A DNA stretch of 21,059 nucleotides from an uncultured Paraburkholderia sp. (GTDB lineage: Bacteria; Pseudomonadota; Gammaproteobacteria; Burkholderiales; Burkholderiaceae), in assembly GCA_937917025.1 (NCBI GenBank), contig CALFSF010000597.1, forward strand, positions 1 through 21,059, in the 5' to 3' direction. The notes below the pieces were generated by a model. It was given only the letters and a program-made list of their open reading frames with translations, had not been told where the DNA came from and did not search any database. Positions 5,950 through 15,500 of the stretch are shown here, piece by piece. Position numbers and translations under genes: made by a program. Every line of letters begins with the position of its first letter. Within the stretch, counting starts at the first letter, position 1.

Positions 5950-6351
5950 ATGGTCACGAGAAAGAAAGGACATCCGGCAAAACGCGGCCGCTCGGGCCGT
6001 CCACCGAGGCAACGCCATGCGCAGGCCCACGCCGCGCATCGCGCGAAGCAGGCTGCGTCGGGCGGGAATGGCAAGACCGGCAAACGCTGGTCGCATCACG
6101 TGATGGAAACCAGCGACGCCATGGATATCGAGCACGAGATCTTCAAGTCCGGCAGCGCGCAGGCGATTGCCGACTCGCTCAAGCGTTCGTCGACGCGCAG
6201 CAAACGGCGCAAAGGCACACCGTTCCAGTCGGCCATGTCGATGCTGAATTTCTATATCAACCGCGCAGGGCGTAATCTGCCGAAATCGCGACGCGCGACA
6301 CTTCAGACGGCAAAGCGCAAACTACGCGAAGCATTCGGCCGCGCGCCCTGA
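5950..6351 (+). CDS. DUF3175 family basic protein
   Basis: This 133-residue protein has a very basic, Lys/Arg/His-rich tail (residues 1-47). The DUF3175 domain follows (about 47-131), with its typical RWSHHVMETSDAMDIE opening, IADSLKRSS, a SAMSMLNFYINRAGRNLP core and a final LQTAKRKLREAFG helix. No function is established. The basic tail suggests nucleic-acid contact, but that is inference. GAGGG sits 6 bases before the ATG at 5950. It lies 221 bases after the PRC-barrel gene in the same direction, with no clear terminator between them, so read-through is possible. I found no good sigma-54 element directly in front of it. Confidence 0.88.
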   Translation: MVTRKKGHPAKRGRSGRPPRQRHAQAHAAHRAKQAASGGNGKTGKRWSHHVMETSDAMDIEHEIFKSGSAQAIADSLKRSSTRSKRRKGTPFQSAMSMLNFYINRAGRNLPKSRRATLQTAKRKLREAFGRAP

Positions 6352-6459
6352 GCGCATCGCGCGCCATGCGCAACAGGGCGATACGCCGATACGTACCGCC
6401 AGGCTCGCACCAGGCGAAACCGCACGGCAGCGGTGTCGGGCTGCCTCACCGGATACCTC

Positions 6460-7779
6460 ATGCACGAAACGATCTGGTTTCTCGTCGTCGGCGGCGTGTT
6501 CGCGTTCATGGGCATCGCGGCGACCACGCTCAAGCGCCTGCCGTGCAGCGCCGCGATGTTCTATCTCGCGATCGGCTTCGGTCTCGGCCCGCTCGGGATC
6601 GGCCTGCTGCATCTCGACGTGATCGCCGATGCGCGCGTGCTGCGCATCCTCACCGAAGTCGCGCTGCTGGTTTCACTCTTCGCGATCGGCCTGCGTCTGC
6701 GCGTTCCGCTTTCCGACGGGTTGTGGGCCATACCGCTGCGGCTCGGCTTCGTCGCCATGCTCGTAACGGTGCCGCTCCTGACGCTCTTCGGCGTCTACGC
6801 ACTGCATCTTGGGCTGGGACCGGCGCTGCTGCTCGCGGCGATTCTCGCGCCGACCGATCCGGTTCTCGCTCACGACGTGCAGGTTCAGGACTCGGCTGAT
6901 ATTGACCTGATGCGCTTCTCGCTCTCGGGCGAAGGCGGTCTCAACGACGGCATCGCGTTGCCGTTCGCGCTGCTCGGCCTTGCGTTATGCGCGAACCCCG
7001 GCGCGGATTTCGCGGACGTGTTCACATGGACGTTCATCGGCGTCACGCTGTGGGGCATCTTCGGCGCGATCGCGATCGGCGCCGTGCTGGGCTGGGTCAC
7101 CACTCACGGCGTGGCCTGGTTAAGAACGCGTCACGCGCAGGCCCTTGGCCTCGAGGCGTTTTTCGCACTGGGGCTGATCGAGCTGTCGTACGGCATCGCG
7201 CAACTGGCGCACACGTTCGGCTTTCTCGCCGTTTTCGCAGCGGGCGTCTCGATGCGTCGCGTCGAGCATCGGGCGAGCCGCGGGCAGTCGCCACGCGAAG
7301 CGATCGGCGCCGTCGAGGCGGACGATGTCACCGCGACCGCTTCCGATCCAGACAAGGTTCATGCGTTCATGGCCGAATCCGTGCTCGGCTTCACGATCGA
7401 ACTCGAACGTATCGCCGAACTCGCGATGATGCTGATCATCGGCAACGTCCTCGCGACGCTGCATGGGCCGCTTTTCACGTGGCAGATCGCCGCGCTGATC
7501 GCCGCGCTCTTCCTGGTGGTGCGGCCGCTGGCGGTCGAAGTGTCGCTGGTGGGCTCGAGCGCATCCCACCCGCAGCGGCGGTTGATGAGCTGGTTCGGCA
7601 TTCGCGGCATCGGGTCGTTCTATTACCTGACCCTGGCGCTGCAGGAAGGCCGCGCGAACGACGTGGTGCCGCTCATACCGTTCGCGCTCGCCGTGGTGAC
7701 GGCGTCGGTGGTCGTGCACGGCATGTCGGCCACGCCGCTAATGGGCTGGTACCGCCGCCTGCGGCGACGCGGCGGATAG
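6460..7779 (+). CDS. CPA1/NhaP-type cation:proton antiporter
   Basis: This 439-residue polytopic inner-membrane protein probably has about 12 transmembrane helices and exchanges Na+ or K+ for H+. The CPA1 signature is clear: LAPTDPVLA around residues 130-137 (Asp133) and EGGLNDGIALP with the paired Asn162-Asp163 expected in the ion-binding core. A hydrophilic loop (about 265-305) precedes the later helices, and SWFGIRGIGSFYYL near 380-395 is also typical. There is no long C-terminal cytoplasmic domain of the RCK/TrkA-C type. I chose the ATG at 6460; an in-frame GTG at 6433 would add nine residues. Neither has a strong ribosome site. Ion specificity cannot be told from sequence. Confidence 0.92.
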   Translation: MHETIWFLVVGGVFAFMGIAATTLKRLPCSAAMFYLAIGFGLGPLGIGLLHLDVIADARVLRILTEVALLVSLFAIGLRLRVPLSDGLWAIPLRLGFVAMLVTVPLLTLFGVYALHLGLGPALLLAAILAPTDPVLAHDVQVQDSADIDLMRFSLSGEGGLNDGIALPFALLGLALCANPGADFADVFTWTFIGVTLWGIFGAIAIGAVLGWVTTHGVAWLRTRHAQALGLEAFFALGLIELSYGIAQLAHTFGFLAVFAAGVSMRRVEHRASRGQSPREAIGAVEADDVTATASDPDKVHAFMAESVLGFTIELERIAELAMMLIIGNVLATLHGPLFTWQIAALIAALFLVVRPLAVEVSLVGSSASHPQRRLMSWFGIRGIGSFYYLTLALQEGRANDVVPLIPFALAVVTASVVVHGMSATPLMGWYRRLRRRGG

Positions 7780-7817
7780 CAGCAGCCCATTCCGGTAAAC
7801 CACGCAACGCCCTCCTT

Positions 7818-8876
7818 TTACTTTGCGCGCGCCGCGGTGCCCGACTGCGCGAGCTGTTCGCGACGCGGCTCGCCCTGCCTCGCGAGCATCCAGCCGGGAT
7901 ACTCCGGCGGCAGCGTGCTCACTTCGTCGAGCCTCGACAGTTCATCGGCGGATAGCGTGACCTGCGTCGCCGCGATGTTGTCGTCGAGCTGTTCGACCTT
8001 TTTGGCGCCGACGATCACCGTCGTGACCGCGCGCTGATGCAGCAGCCACGCGAGCGCGATCTGCGCGACCGACACGCCTTTGGCCTCCGCGATGCCGCGC
8101 ATCGCGTCGATGCAGTCGAACGCACGATCGCGATTGACCGGCGGAAAATCGAACGTCGTGCGCCGGCTGCCTGCTTCGCCCTCCTTGTCGCGTCCGTACT
8201 TGCCGCTTAGCAGGCCGCCCGCCAGCGGGCTCCACACCATGAGCCCGAGCCCTTCGCTTTGCAGCATCGGAACCAGTTCGCGTTCGAGATCGCGGCCGGC
8301 CACCGTGTAATACGCCTGCAGCGTCTCGAAGCGCGCGAGCCCCAGGCGCTCCGCGATACCGAGCGCCTTCACGATCTGCCACGCGGCCCAGTTCGATACG
8401 CCGACGTAACGCACGTGTCCATGCTGCACGAGCGTATCGAGCGCGCGCACGGTTTCCTCGATGGGCGTAGCCGGATCGAAACCGTGGATCTGATACAGGT
8501 CGACGTGATCGAGTTGCAGACGCTTCAGGCTCGCCTTCACGCCGTCGATGACGTGATACCGCGACGCACCCCGCGCGTTCGGAAACGCGCCGGTTTGCCC
8601 GAACACCTTCGTCGCGACGACGACGCTCTCGCGCGGCACCTTGAGGTTCTTCAGCGCCTGTCCGGTGATCTGCTCGGAGATGCCTTCCGAATAGACGTCG
8701 GCGGTATCGATGAAATTGATGCCGGCATCGAGCGCGCGGCCCACGAGACGCTCGGCATCGGCCTGCTGCAGATCGCCAATCTGTTTCCACATGCCCCCGC
8801 CGCCGCCAAACGTCATCGTGCCAAGGCACAGCTCGGAAACGAACACACCGGTACGGCCCATCTGGTTGTATCGCAT
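7818..8876 (-). CDS. Aldo/keto reductase family oxidoreductase
   Basis: This 352-residue NADPH-dependent (beta/alpha)8-barrel reductase is predicted to be cytosolic. The AKR catalytic tetrad is visible: Asp57 and Tyr62 in FIDTADVYS, Lys90 in VVATKVFG and His131 in LYQIHGFD. YVGVSNW and the late SPLAGGLLSGKY segment are typical of the bacterial YajO-like branch, and the cofactor-binding end VGAKKVEQLDDNI is intact. The substrate cannot be predicted. I chose the ATG at 8876 because GGAG lies 7 bases upstream and the protein then begins with the family's usual MRYNQMGRTG. The open frame continues upstream to 9044 but without homology. It converges with the antiporter gene across 38 bases. Confidence 0.93.
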   Translation of the reverse strand: MRYNQMGRTGVFVSELCLGTMTFGGGGGMWKQIGDLQQADAERLVGRALDAGINFIDTADVYSEGISEQITGQALKNLKVPRESVVVATKVFGQTGAFPNARGASRYHVIDGVKASLKRLQLDHVDLYQIHGFDPATPIEETVRALDTLVQHGHVRYVGVSNWAAWQIVKALGIAERLGLARFETLQAYYTVAGRDLERELVPMLQSEGLGLMVWSPLAGGLLSGKYGRDKEGEAGSRRTTFDFPPVNRDRAFDCIDAMRGIAEAKGVSVAQIALAWLLHQRAVTTVIVGAKKVEQLDDNIAATQVTLSADELSRLDEVSTLPPEYPGWMLARQGEPRREQLAQSGTAARAK

Positions 8877-9082
8877 CTCAACGCTCCGTGAGTGAAGAAG
8901 GCAACGCATGAGAATACTGCACACGTCGAAAGTCTTCACGACTGCACGTTGTGCTGAAAGCTGATGGTCAGGATGCGCGCCGCACCGGCTGGGCACATGC
9001 GCTGTCATTGCCGCGGGCACGCCGCTGACGCAGAAACCGAACATGCGATACGGGAATCGGCGGTAATGCTGTTATTCAGATT

Positions 9083-9110
9083 TTGAATTCCGGTTGAAAG
9101 GCTCTATAAC
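9083..9110 (+). promoter_or_regulatory. Candidate sigma-70 promoter of the autotransporter gene
   Basis: TTGAAT (9083-9088) and TATAAC (9105-9110) are separated by 16 bases, close to the sigma-70 consensus. The stretch is noticeably more AT-rich than the surroundings and lies about 58 bases before the ATG at 9168. Confidence 0.4.
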
Positions 9111-9167
9111 TCTCTGGAGCCCTGGTTGATTCCGCCCTCTCTCCCATTTAATGGAAAGGACGTATCA

Positions 9168-12100
9168 ATGAAGAGATCATTCGAGATCAGTATCGGCGGC
9201 GCTGTCATGCTTGTCGAAATCATCTTCCAGCCCAACGCCGATGCTGCCTGTACGAACACCTCTCCGATCAACAGCAACACCACCATCACCTGCTCCGGCG
9301 CCAACACGCCTTCTGTCACTGCGCCGACCACCAGCACCAACGTCACGATCGATCTCGATCCGACCACTGCAGCAAGCTTCGTCCATTCGACGAACGCCGT
9401 GGCTTTCAGCGTCGATCACGCAAGCACCATCACGAATAGCGGCAATTTCTCGCTGACGGGCGGCGGCACCGGCACGGCGCGTGGCGCGGTCCTGCTCGGC
9501 GCCACCAACGACAACCAGTTGACGAATACCGCGAGCGGCATCATCAGCACGACGGGCGCCTTCAACGACGGCATGGCGGCCAACGGCAGCGGCAACACGC
9601 TGACCAACAACGGACGGATCACGACGGCCGGCCCCAACGCCTACGGCATGACGGCGGCGTGGGGACAAACGAACTCGGGGCAGTTGAACAACACGATCGT
9701 GAATACCGGCAGCGTATCGACGTCGGGCAGCAACGCGCGGGCTGCGTCGATTCTCGGCGGCAACGGGCTGATCAACAACAGCGGCACGCTTTCGACGACA
9801 GGCAGCGGAAGTCCCGCCGCGTACATGCAGGGCAACAACGACAGTCTGATCAACACCGGCTCGATCTCGGCGAGCGGCAGCGCATCGGACGCCGTGTTCT
9901 CCAACACGGTCGGATCGAGCTTCACCGCGCAGATCGAAAACCGCGCGGGCGGCAGCATCATCAGCCAGAACGGATCGGGCATCCGCACGCTCAACGGCAA
10001 CACCACGATCATCAACGCGGGGCTGGTGCAAAGCGGCATCGGCACGGCGATCACGATGGGCAACGGCAGCAATTCGCTGATCCTGCAGACCGGCTCGGTG
10101 ATCAACGGCACCGCCGATGGCGGCGCCGGCAGTAATACCGTGACGTTGCAGGGAACGGGCACGGCCACCAATGCGTTCATCAACTTCCAGACGTTGCTGA
10201 TGCAGGGCACGCAATGGGACTGGACAGGCACCGGCACGTTCACGACAGCGCACGTGCAAAGCGGCACGCTCAATCTCACCGGTACGCTCGGCAGCACGAC
10301 GAGTGCGCTTGTCGACGCAGGCACGACGTTGCAGGCGAACTCGCAGAACCTGCCATTGAACGTGACGGACAACGGGCTCGTGCGCTTCGCGCAGAGCGCC
10401 ACCGGCACGTACGCGGGTCTGATTGGCGGCACGGGGGTCGTCGAGAAAAGCGGTGCGGGCACGTTGACGCTCGCGCCCACCGCGGCCGGCGGCAATACGT
10501 ATTCGGGCGGCACCCTGATCGACGGCGGCACGCTCGCAGCCGGCGCCGACAACGCGCTCGGCGCCAGCACCGGGGGCGTGACGTTCGATGGCGGCACGTT
10601 GCAGCTAGCGCAATCGTTCGACCTCGCGGACACGCGCGCCATCACGTTGAACGCCGGGGGCGGCACGATCGACACGCAGTCGTTTTCATCGACGCTCACG
10701 CAGCCCGTCACTGGCGCCGGCGGCCTGACGAAACTCGGCAGCGGCTCGCTCGTGCTGAACGGCGTGAACACCTACGGCGGCGCGACGAACGTCACGGCGG
10801 GCGCGCTCGCCATCGGCGACGCCGCGCACACCGACGCGGCGCTGGCGGGCGGCGGCAATACAACGGTAGCAGCGGGCGCGACGCTAGGCGGATATGGCAG
10901 CGTTACCGGCGCGGTGTCGAACAGCGGCACCGTCGCGGTCGCAAACGCACTCCCCGCCTTTGCAGGCGCTGCGAACGGCAGCTTCACGATCAACGGCTCG
11001 CTCGTCAATGCCGGGCTCGTGCAGATCGGCGGCAGCGGCGCGGGCAACCAGCTGGTGGTCAACGGCAACTACACCGGACAAAGCGGCGTGATCGCGCTGA
11101 ACACCATCATCGAAACCGACGATTCCGTTTCGGACAGGCTCGTGCTCAGCGGCGGCACCGGTAGCGGGACCACGGGCCTGAAGGTCACGAACGTCGGCGG
11201 CAACGGTGCCGGGACGGTTGCGAACGGCATCGAAATCATCTCGGCCACGCAAGGCGCGAGCACCACGCCCGACGCCTTCACGCTCGCCGCGCCCGTGAAG
11301 GCCGGCGCATATTCGTACTTTCTCGCGAAAGGCGGCGTGACGGGCGGCACCAGCGACAACTGGTATCTGCGCAATACGGTCGCGCCGCTTCCATCGGCCA
11401 CGGCGCCCGACGGCGATACCGGCGTGCCGGTCGCAGCCGAGGGCACGCCGCCGCTGCCCGACCCGCCGCCGGCGGGATCGGGTCCCGTTCCGCTCTATCG
11501 CCCCGAAGTGCCGGTCTATACGGTCATGCCGGCTGTCGCGCGGCAACTCGGCGTGTTGCAGGTCGACACGTTTCACGAGCGTGCGGGCGAGCAGTCGTTG
11601 CTCACCGAAACAGGCACCGTGCCCGCCGCGTGGGGACGCGTCTGGGGTGGTCACAGCGACTTTCGCGAGGACGGCACGGCAAGCCCCGGTTTCGACGGTT
11701 CGGTCTTCGGCGCGCAGGCGGGCCACGACCTCTATGCCGATTCGAACGCGAGCGGCCATCGCAACCACTATGGCCTCTTCGCCGGCTTCGCGCGCGCCAC
11801 GGGCGACGTCGAGGGTTTCGCGCTCGGCACGCCGAATCTCGATGCCGGGCATCTGTCGGTCAATGCGTACAGCCTCGGCGGTTACTGGACACATATCGGT
11901 CCGGGCGGCTGGTACACCGACGCCGTGCTGATGGGCAGCTCGCTCACGATGACGCCCGTCTCGCGCGACAACGTCGGCGCGACGACGCACGGCACGGCCG
12001 TGACAGGATCGGTCGAAGGCGGCTTGCCGGTGCCGCTCACCGCAGGTCTGACGGTCGAGCCGCAGGCGCAGCTGATCTGGCAACGCCTGTCGGTCAACGA

Positions 12101-12446
12101 CCTGAACGACGGCGTCTCGACGGTCAGCTTCAACAACGGCAATACCTTCCTTGGACGGATCGGCGTGCGTCTGCAAGGACGCTTCGACGCGCTGGGCGCG
12201 AACTGGCAGCCGTGGCTGCGCGTGAACGTGCTGCGCTCGTTCGGCTCGGACGACAGGGCAACGTTCGCGGGCACGACCGTGATCGGTACTACGGTCGGGC
12301 AGACCGCGGGCCAGATCGGCGCGGGCGTGGTCGCGAAGATCAGCCGGTCGGCGAGCCTCTTCGCGACCGCAAGCTGGCTCACGAACCTCGGCGGCCCGCA
12401 TCAACGGACCGTGCTCGGCGACGCAGGCGTGCGCTGGGCCTGGTAA
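9168..12446 (+). CDS. Type Va autotransporter outer-membrane protein (adhesin-like)
   Basis: This is a 1092-residue self-secreted surface protein. The N-terminus (about 1-26, ending ADA|AC) acts as a signal peptide. The passenger (about 27-740) is rich in Gly, Thr, Ser and Asn with degenerate beta-helix repeats, such as NTGSVSTSGS, NSGTLSTTGS and NTGSISASGS. Two passenger-associated transport repeats occur near 421-455 (GAGTLTLAP then NTYSGGTLIDGGTL) and 518-548 (GSGSLVLNG then NTYGGATNV). A Pro-rich linker (about 741-785) leads into the 12-strand beta-barrel (about 820-1092), which starts at WGRVWGGH and ends with the outer-membrane signature GVRWAW. AAAGGA precedes the ATG. No protease triad was seen, so an adhesin or aggregation factor is the likeliest role. 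The signal peptide is odd: Glu residues at 6 and 17 interrupt its hydrophobic region. Confidence 0.93.
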   Translation: MKRSFEISIGGAVMLVEIIFQPNADAACTNTSPINSNTTITCSGANTPSVTAPTTSTNVTIDLDPTTAASFVHSTNAVAFSVDHASTITNSGNFSLTGGGTGTARGAVLLGATNDNQLTNTASGIISTTGAFNDGMAANGSGNTLTNNGRITTAGPNAYGMTAAWGQTNSGQLNNTIVNTGSVSTSGSNARAASILGGNGLINNSGTLSTTGSGSPAAYMQGNNDSLINTGSISASGSASDAVFSNTVGSSFTAQIENRAGGSIISQNGSGIRTLNGNTTIINAGLVQSGIGTAITMGNGSNSLILQTGSVINGTADGGAGSNTVTLQGTGTATNAFINFQTLLMQGTQWDWTGTGTFTTAHVQSGTLNLTGTLGSTTSALVDAGTTLQANSQNLPLNVTDNGLVRFAQSATGTYAGLIGGTGVVEKSGAGTLTLAPTAAGGNTYSGGTLIDGGTLAAGADNALGASTGGVTFDGGTLQLAQSFDLADTRAITLNAGGGTIDTQSFSSTLTQPVTGAGGLTKLGSGSLVLNGVNTYGGATNVTAGALAIGDAAHTDAALAGGGNTTVAAGATLGGYGSVTGAVSNSGTVAVANALPAFAGAANGSFTINGSLVNAGLVQIGGSGAGNQLVVNGNYTGQSGVIALNTIIETDDSVSDRLVLSGGTGSGTTGLKVTNVGGNGAGTVANGIEIISATQGASTTPDAFTLAAPVKAGAYSYFLAKGGVTGGTSDNWYLRNTVAPLPSATAPDGDTGVPVAAEGTPPLPDPPPAGSGPVPLYRPEVPVYTVMPAVARQLGVLQVDTFHERAGEQSLLTETGTVPAAWGRVWGGHSDFREDGTASPGFDGSVFGAQAGHDLYADSNASGHRNHYGLFAGFARATGDVEGFALGTPNLDAGHLSVNAYSLGGYWTHIGPGGWYTDAVLMGSSLTMTPVSRDNVGATTHGTAVTGSVEGGLPVPLTAGLTVEPQAQLIWQRLSVNDLNDGVSTVSFNNGNTFLGRIGVRLQGRFDALGANWQPWLRVNVLRSFGSDDRATFAGTTVIGTTVGQTAGQIGAGVVAKISRSASLFATASWLTNLGGPHQRTVLGDAGVRWAW

Positions 12447-12598
12447 GCGCGCGGGCTGCGTTGCACGCGGCGAAGGGAGGAGACACGCGGCCGATACGCC
12501 GCGACGCACCCATTTTCGCACCGCTGGCACGGGTTGCGAAAACCTGCCAGACTTTCCGTTCGACCACCGAAACGGACGGTGCCCGCCGCCCTCTGGAA

Positions 12599-15500
12599 AT
12601 GGCACGTCGCGCCCCCACCTACGGCTCCATGACATCTGGCTCTTTCGCGGCGGGTGCGCTGGCCGGATTTCATCCGGCGGTCGCCGGCTGGTTTCTCAAG
12701 ACGTTCCCCGCGCCCACCGACGCCCAGGCGGCCGCGTGGCCGCAGATTCGCAGCGGCCGCTCGACGCTCGTCGCCGCGCCGACCGGTTCCGGCAAGACGC
12801 TGACCGCGTTTCTGTCGGCCATCGACGACCTCGTCAGGGAAGGCATCGCGAACGATGGCGTGCTGCCGGACGAAACGCTCGTCGTTTATGTGTCGCCGCT
12901 CAAGGCGCTGTCGAACGATATCCGCATCAATCTGCAAATGCCGATCGAAGGCATCGCAAACGAACTGGCCGCGCTCGGCCTGCCCGCGCTCGATATCCGT
13001 ACCGCCGTGCGCACCGGCGACACCACGCAGCAGGAGCGCACCGCGCTGCGCAAACTGGCGCCACACATTCTCGTCACCACGCCCGAATCGCTTTACGTGC
13101 TGCTCGGCTCCGTTTCCGGCCGCCGCATGCTGTCGACGGTGCGCACGGTCATCGTCGATGAAATCCATGCGATTGCCGGCGGAAAACGCGGCAGTCATCT
13201 TGCGCTCAGCCTCGAACGGCTCGATGCGTTGTGCGCACGGCGTCTGCCGCGCATCGGCCTTTCCGCGACACAAAAGCCGATTACGGCCGTCGCGCGCTTT
13301 CTGACCGGTGGCGCCGCGATCGACGACCCCACGCCCGCCGACTGCGCGATCATCGACGTCGGTCACGCCCGCGCGCGCGACCTCGCGCTGGAGATACCGC
13401 CGGTGCCGCTCGAAGCGGTGATGGCGAACGAAGTGTGGGAACGCGTCTATGACCGTCTCGCGGAACTCGTCGCGCTGCATCGCACGACGCTCGTGTTCGT
13501 CAACACGCGGCGCATGGCGGAGCGCGCATCGCGGCATCTGACCGAGCGGCTCGGCAAGGAGGCGGTGGCCGCGCATCACGGCAGCATGTCGAAGGAACAC
13601 CGGTTCGATGCGGAACAGCGCCTGAAGCGCGGCGACCTGCGCGTGCTGATCGCGACGGCGTCGCTCGAACTCGGCATCGATATCGGCGACGTCGATCTGG
13701 TCTGCCAGATGGGTTCGCCGCGCGGCATCGCGCCGTTTCTGCAACGCGTGGGCCGCTCGGGGCACCAGGTGGGCGGCATGCCCAAGGGGCGGCTCTTTCC
13801 GGTCTCGCGCGACGACCTGATCGAATGCACGGCATTGCTCGACTGCGTGCGGCGCGGCGAGCTCGATACGCTCAGCATTCCGCGCGCGCCGCTCGATGTG
13901 CTCGCGCAGCAGATCACCGCCGAAGTCGCGAACGAGGAATGGAGCGAAGACGCCTTATTCGAGCTCTTTCGTCGCGCGGCGCCGTACGCGACGCTCGCGC
14001 GCGAGCAGTTCGACGCCGTGCTGCGCATGCTCGCCGAAGGCTACACCACACGTCATGGCGCACGCGGCGCGTATCTGCATCGCGACGTGGTGAACGGCAT
14101 GCTGCGCGGCCGGCGCGGCAGCCAGCTGGTCGCGGTCACGTCGGGCGGCACGATTCCCGAGAACGCCGATTACGCGGTGATTCTCGAACCGCAGGGCGTC
14201 AACATCGGCACGATCAACGAAGACTTCGCGGTCGAAAGTCTCGCGGGCGACGTGTTTCAGCTCGGCAATACGTCGTACCGCATCCTGCGCGTCGAAACCG
14301 GACGCGTGCGCGTGGAAGATGCGCACGGGCAGTCGCCGAACATTCCGTTCTGGCTCGGCGAAGCGCCCGGACGCAGCGACGAACTGTCGATGGGCGTCGC
14401 GCGGTTGCGCGGCGACATCGATCGTCTCCTCGCGTCCACGCCTGAAACGCCGCACGTTGCACGCGCAACCAGCAGGCCTGCAGCCGATGGCAATGGCGAT
14501 GGCCTCGCGCTCGCCGAACCCCGAACCGCGACGCTCGCGCCGCAAATAGAACACGCGATCGACTGGCTGACCGGACACGTCGGCATCGACGAATCCGCCG
14601 CGCGGCAGATCGTCGAATATCTGGCGCGGGCGCGCTCGGCGCTACGCGTTTTGCCGTCGCAGGAGACGCTCGTGATGGAGCGCTTCTTCGACGAATCGGG
14701 CGGCACGCAGCTCGTCATTCATGCGCCGTTCGGCAGCCGCCTGAACCGTGCATGGGGTCTGGCGCTGCGCAAACGCTTTTGCCGCACGTTCAATTTCGAA
14801 CTGCAGGCCGCCGCCACCGAGGACGCGATCATTCTTTCGCTGACCGGCAGTCACAGCTTCGTACTCGACGAAGTGTGGCGCTATCTGCACTCGAATACCG
14901 CCGAGCATCTGCTGATCCAGGCGCTGCTCGACGCGCCGCTCTTCGGCGTGCGCTGGCGCTGGAACGCAACGACCGCGCTTGCGTTGCCGCGCTATAGCGG
15001 CGGCCGCAAGACCGCACCGCAAATCCAGCGCATGCGCAGCGACGATCTGCTCGCCGCGGTGTTTCCGGATCAGGCCGCGTGCCTCGAAAACATCGTCGGC
15101 GAACGCGACGTGCCCGCGCATCCGCTCGTCGATCAGACAATCGACGACTGTCTGCATGAAGCGATGGATACCGAGGGCTGGCTCGCGCTGTTGCGACGTA
15201 TCGAGGCGGGCACGTTGACGCTCGTCACGCGCGATCTGCCGGCGCCCTCGCCGCTCGCCGCCGAAATTCTCACGGCGAAGCCCTACGCCTTTCTCGACGA
15301 TGCGCCGATCGAGGAACGCCGCACGCAAGCCGTGCTCAACCGGCGTTACACCGATCCCGCATCCGCCGACGATCTCGGCGCGCTCGACCCCGAGGCGATC
15401 GACAGCGTGCGTCGTGAAGCGTGGCCGGAAGCGCGCGGCGTCGATGAAATGCACGAGGCGCTCACGGGTCTCGCCTGCATCAGCGAAGCGGAAGCACAGC

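Noticed and set aside
9168..11400. Tandem DNA repeats or a CRISPR-like array in the autotransporter passenger
   Set aside because: The repeats are degenerate at both DNA and protein level and reflect beta-helix coils, not exact direct repeats with spacers.
12510..12523. TGGCACGGGTTGC, resembling a sigma-54 promoter upstream of lhr
   Set aside because: Only three bases separate the -24 and -12 parts instead of five, so the dinucleotides would be on the wrong face of the helix.
11630..12598. Long open frame running through the autotransporter barrel region and into lhr
   Set aside because: Upstream of 12599 it is a shadow of the autotransporter in another frame, rich in Arg and without any family pattern. 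GC-rich coding DNA commonly leaves such frames open.
10884..12635. A 583-codon minus-strand open frame across the autotransporter gene
   Set aside because: Low-complexity Arg/Ala/Val-rich composition, no ribosome site and no homology pattern; the opposite strand codes for a clear autotransporter.
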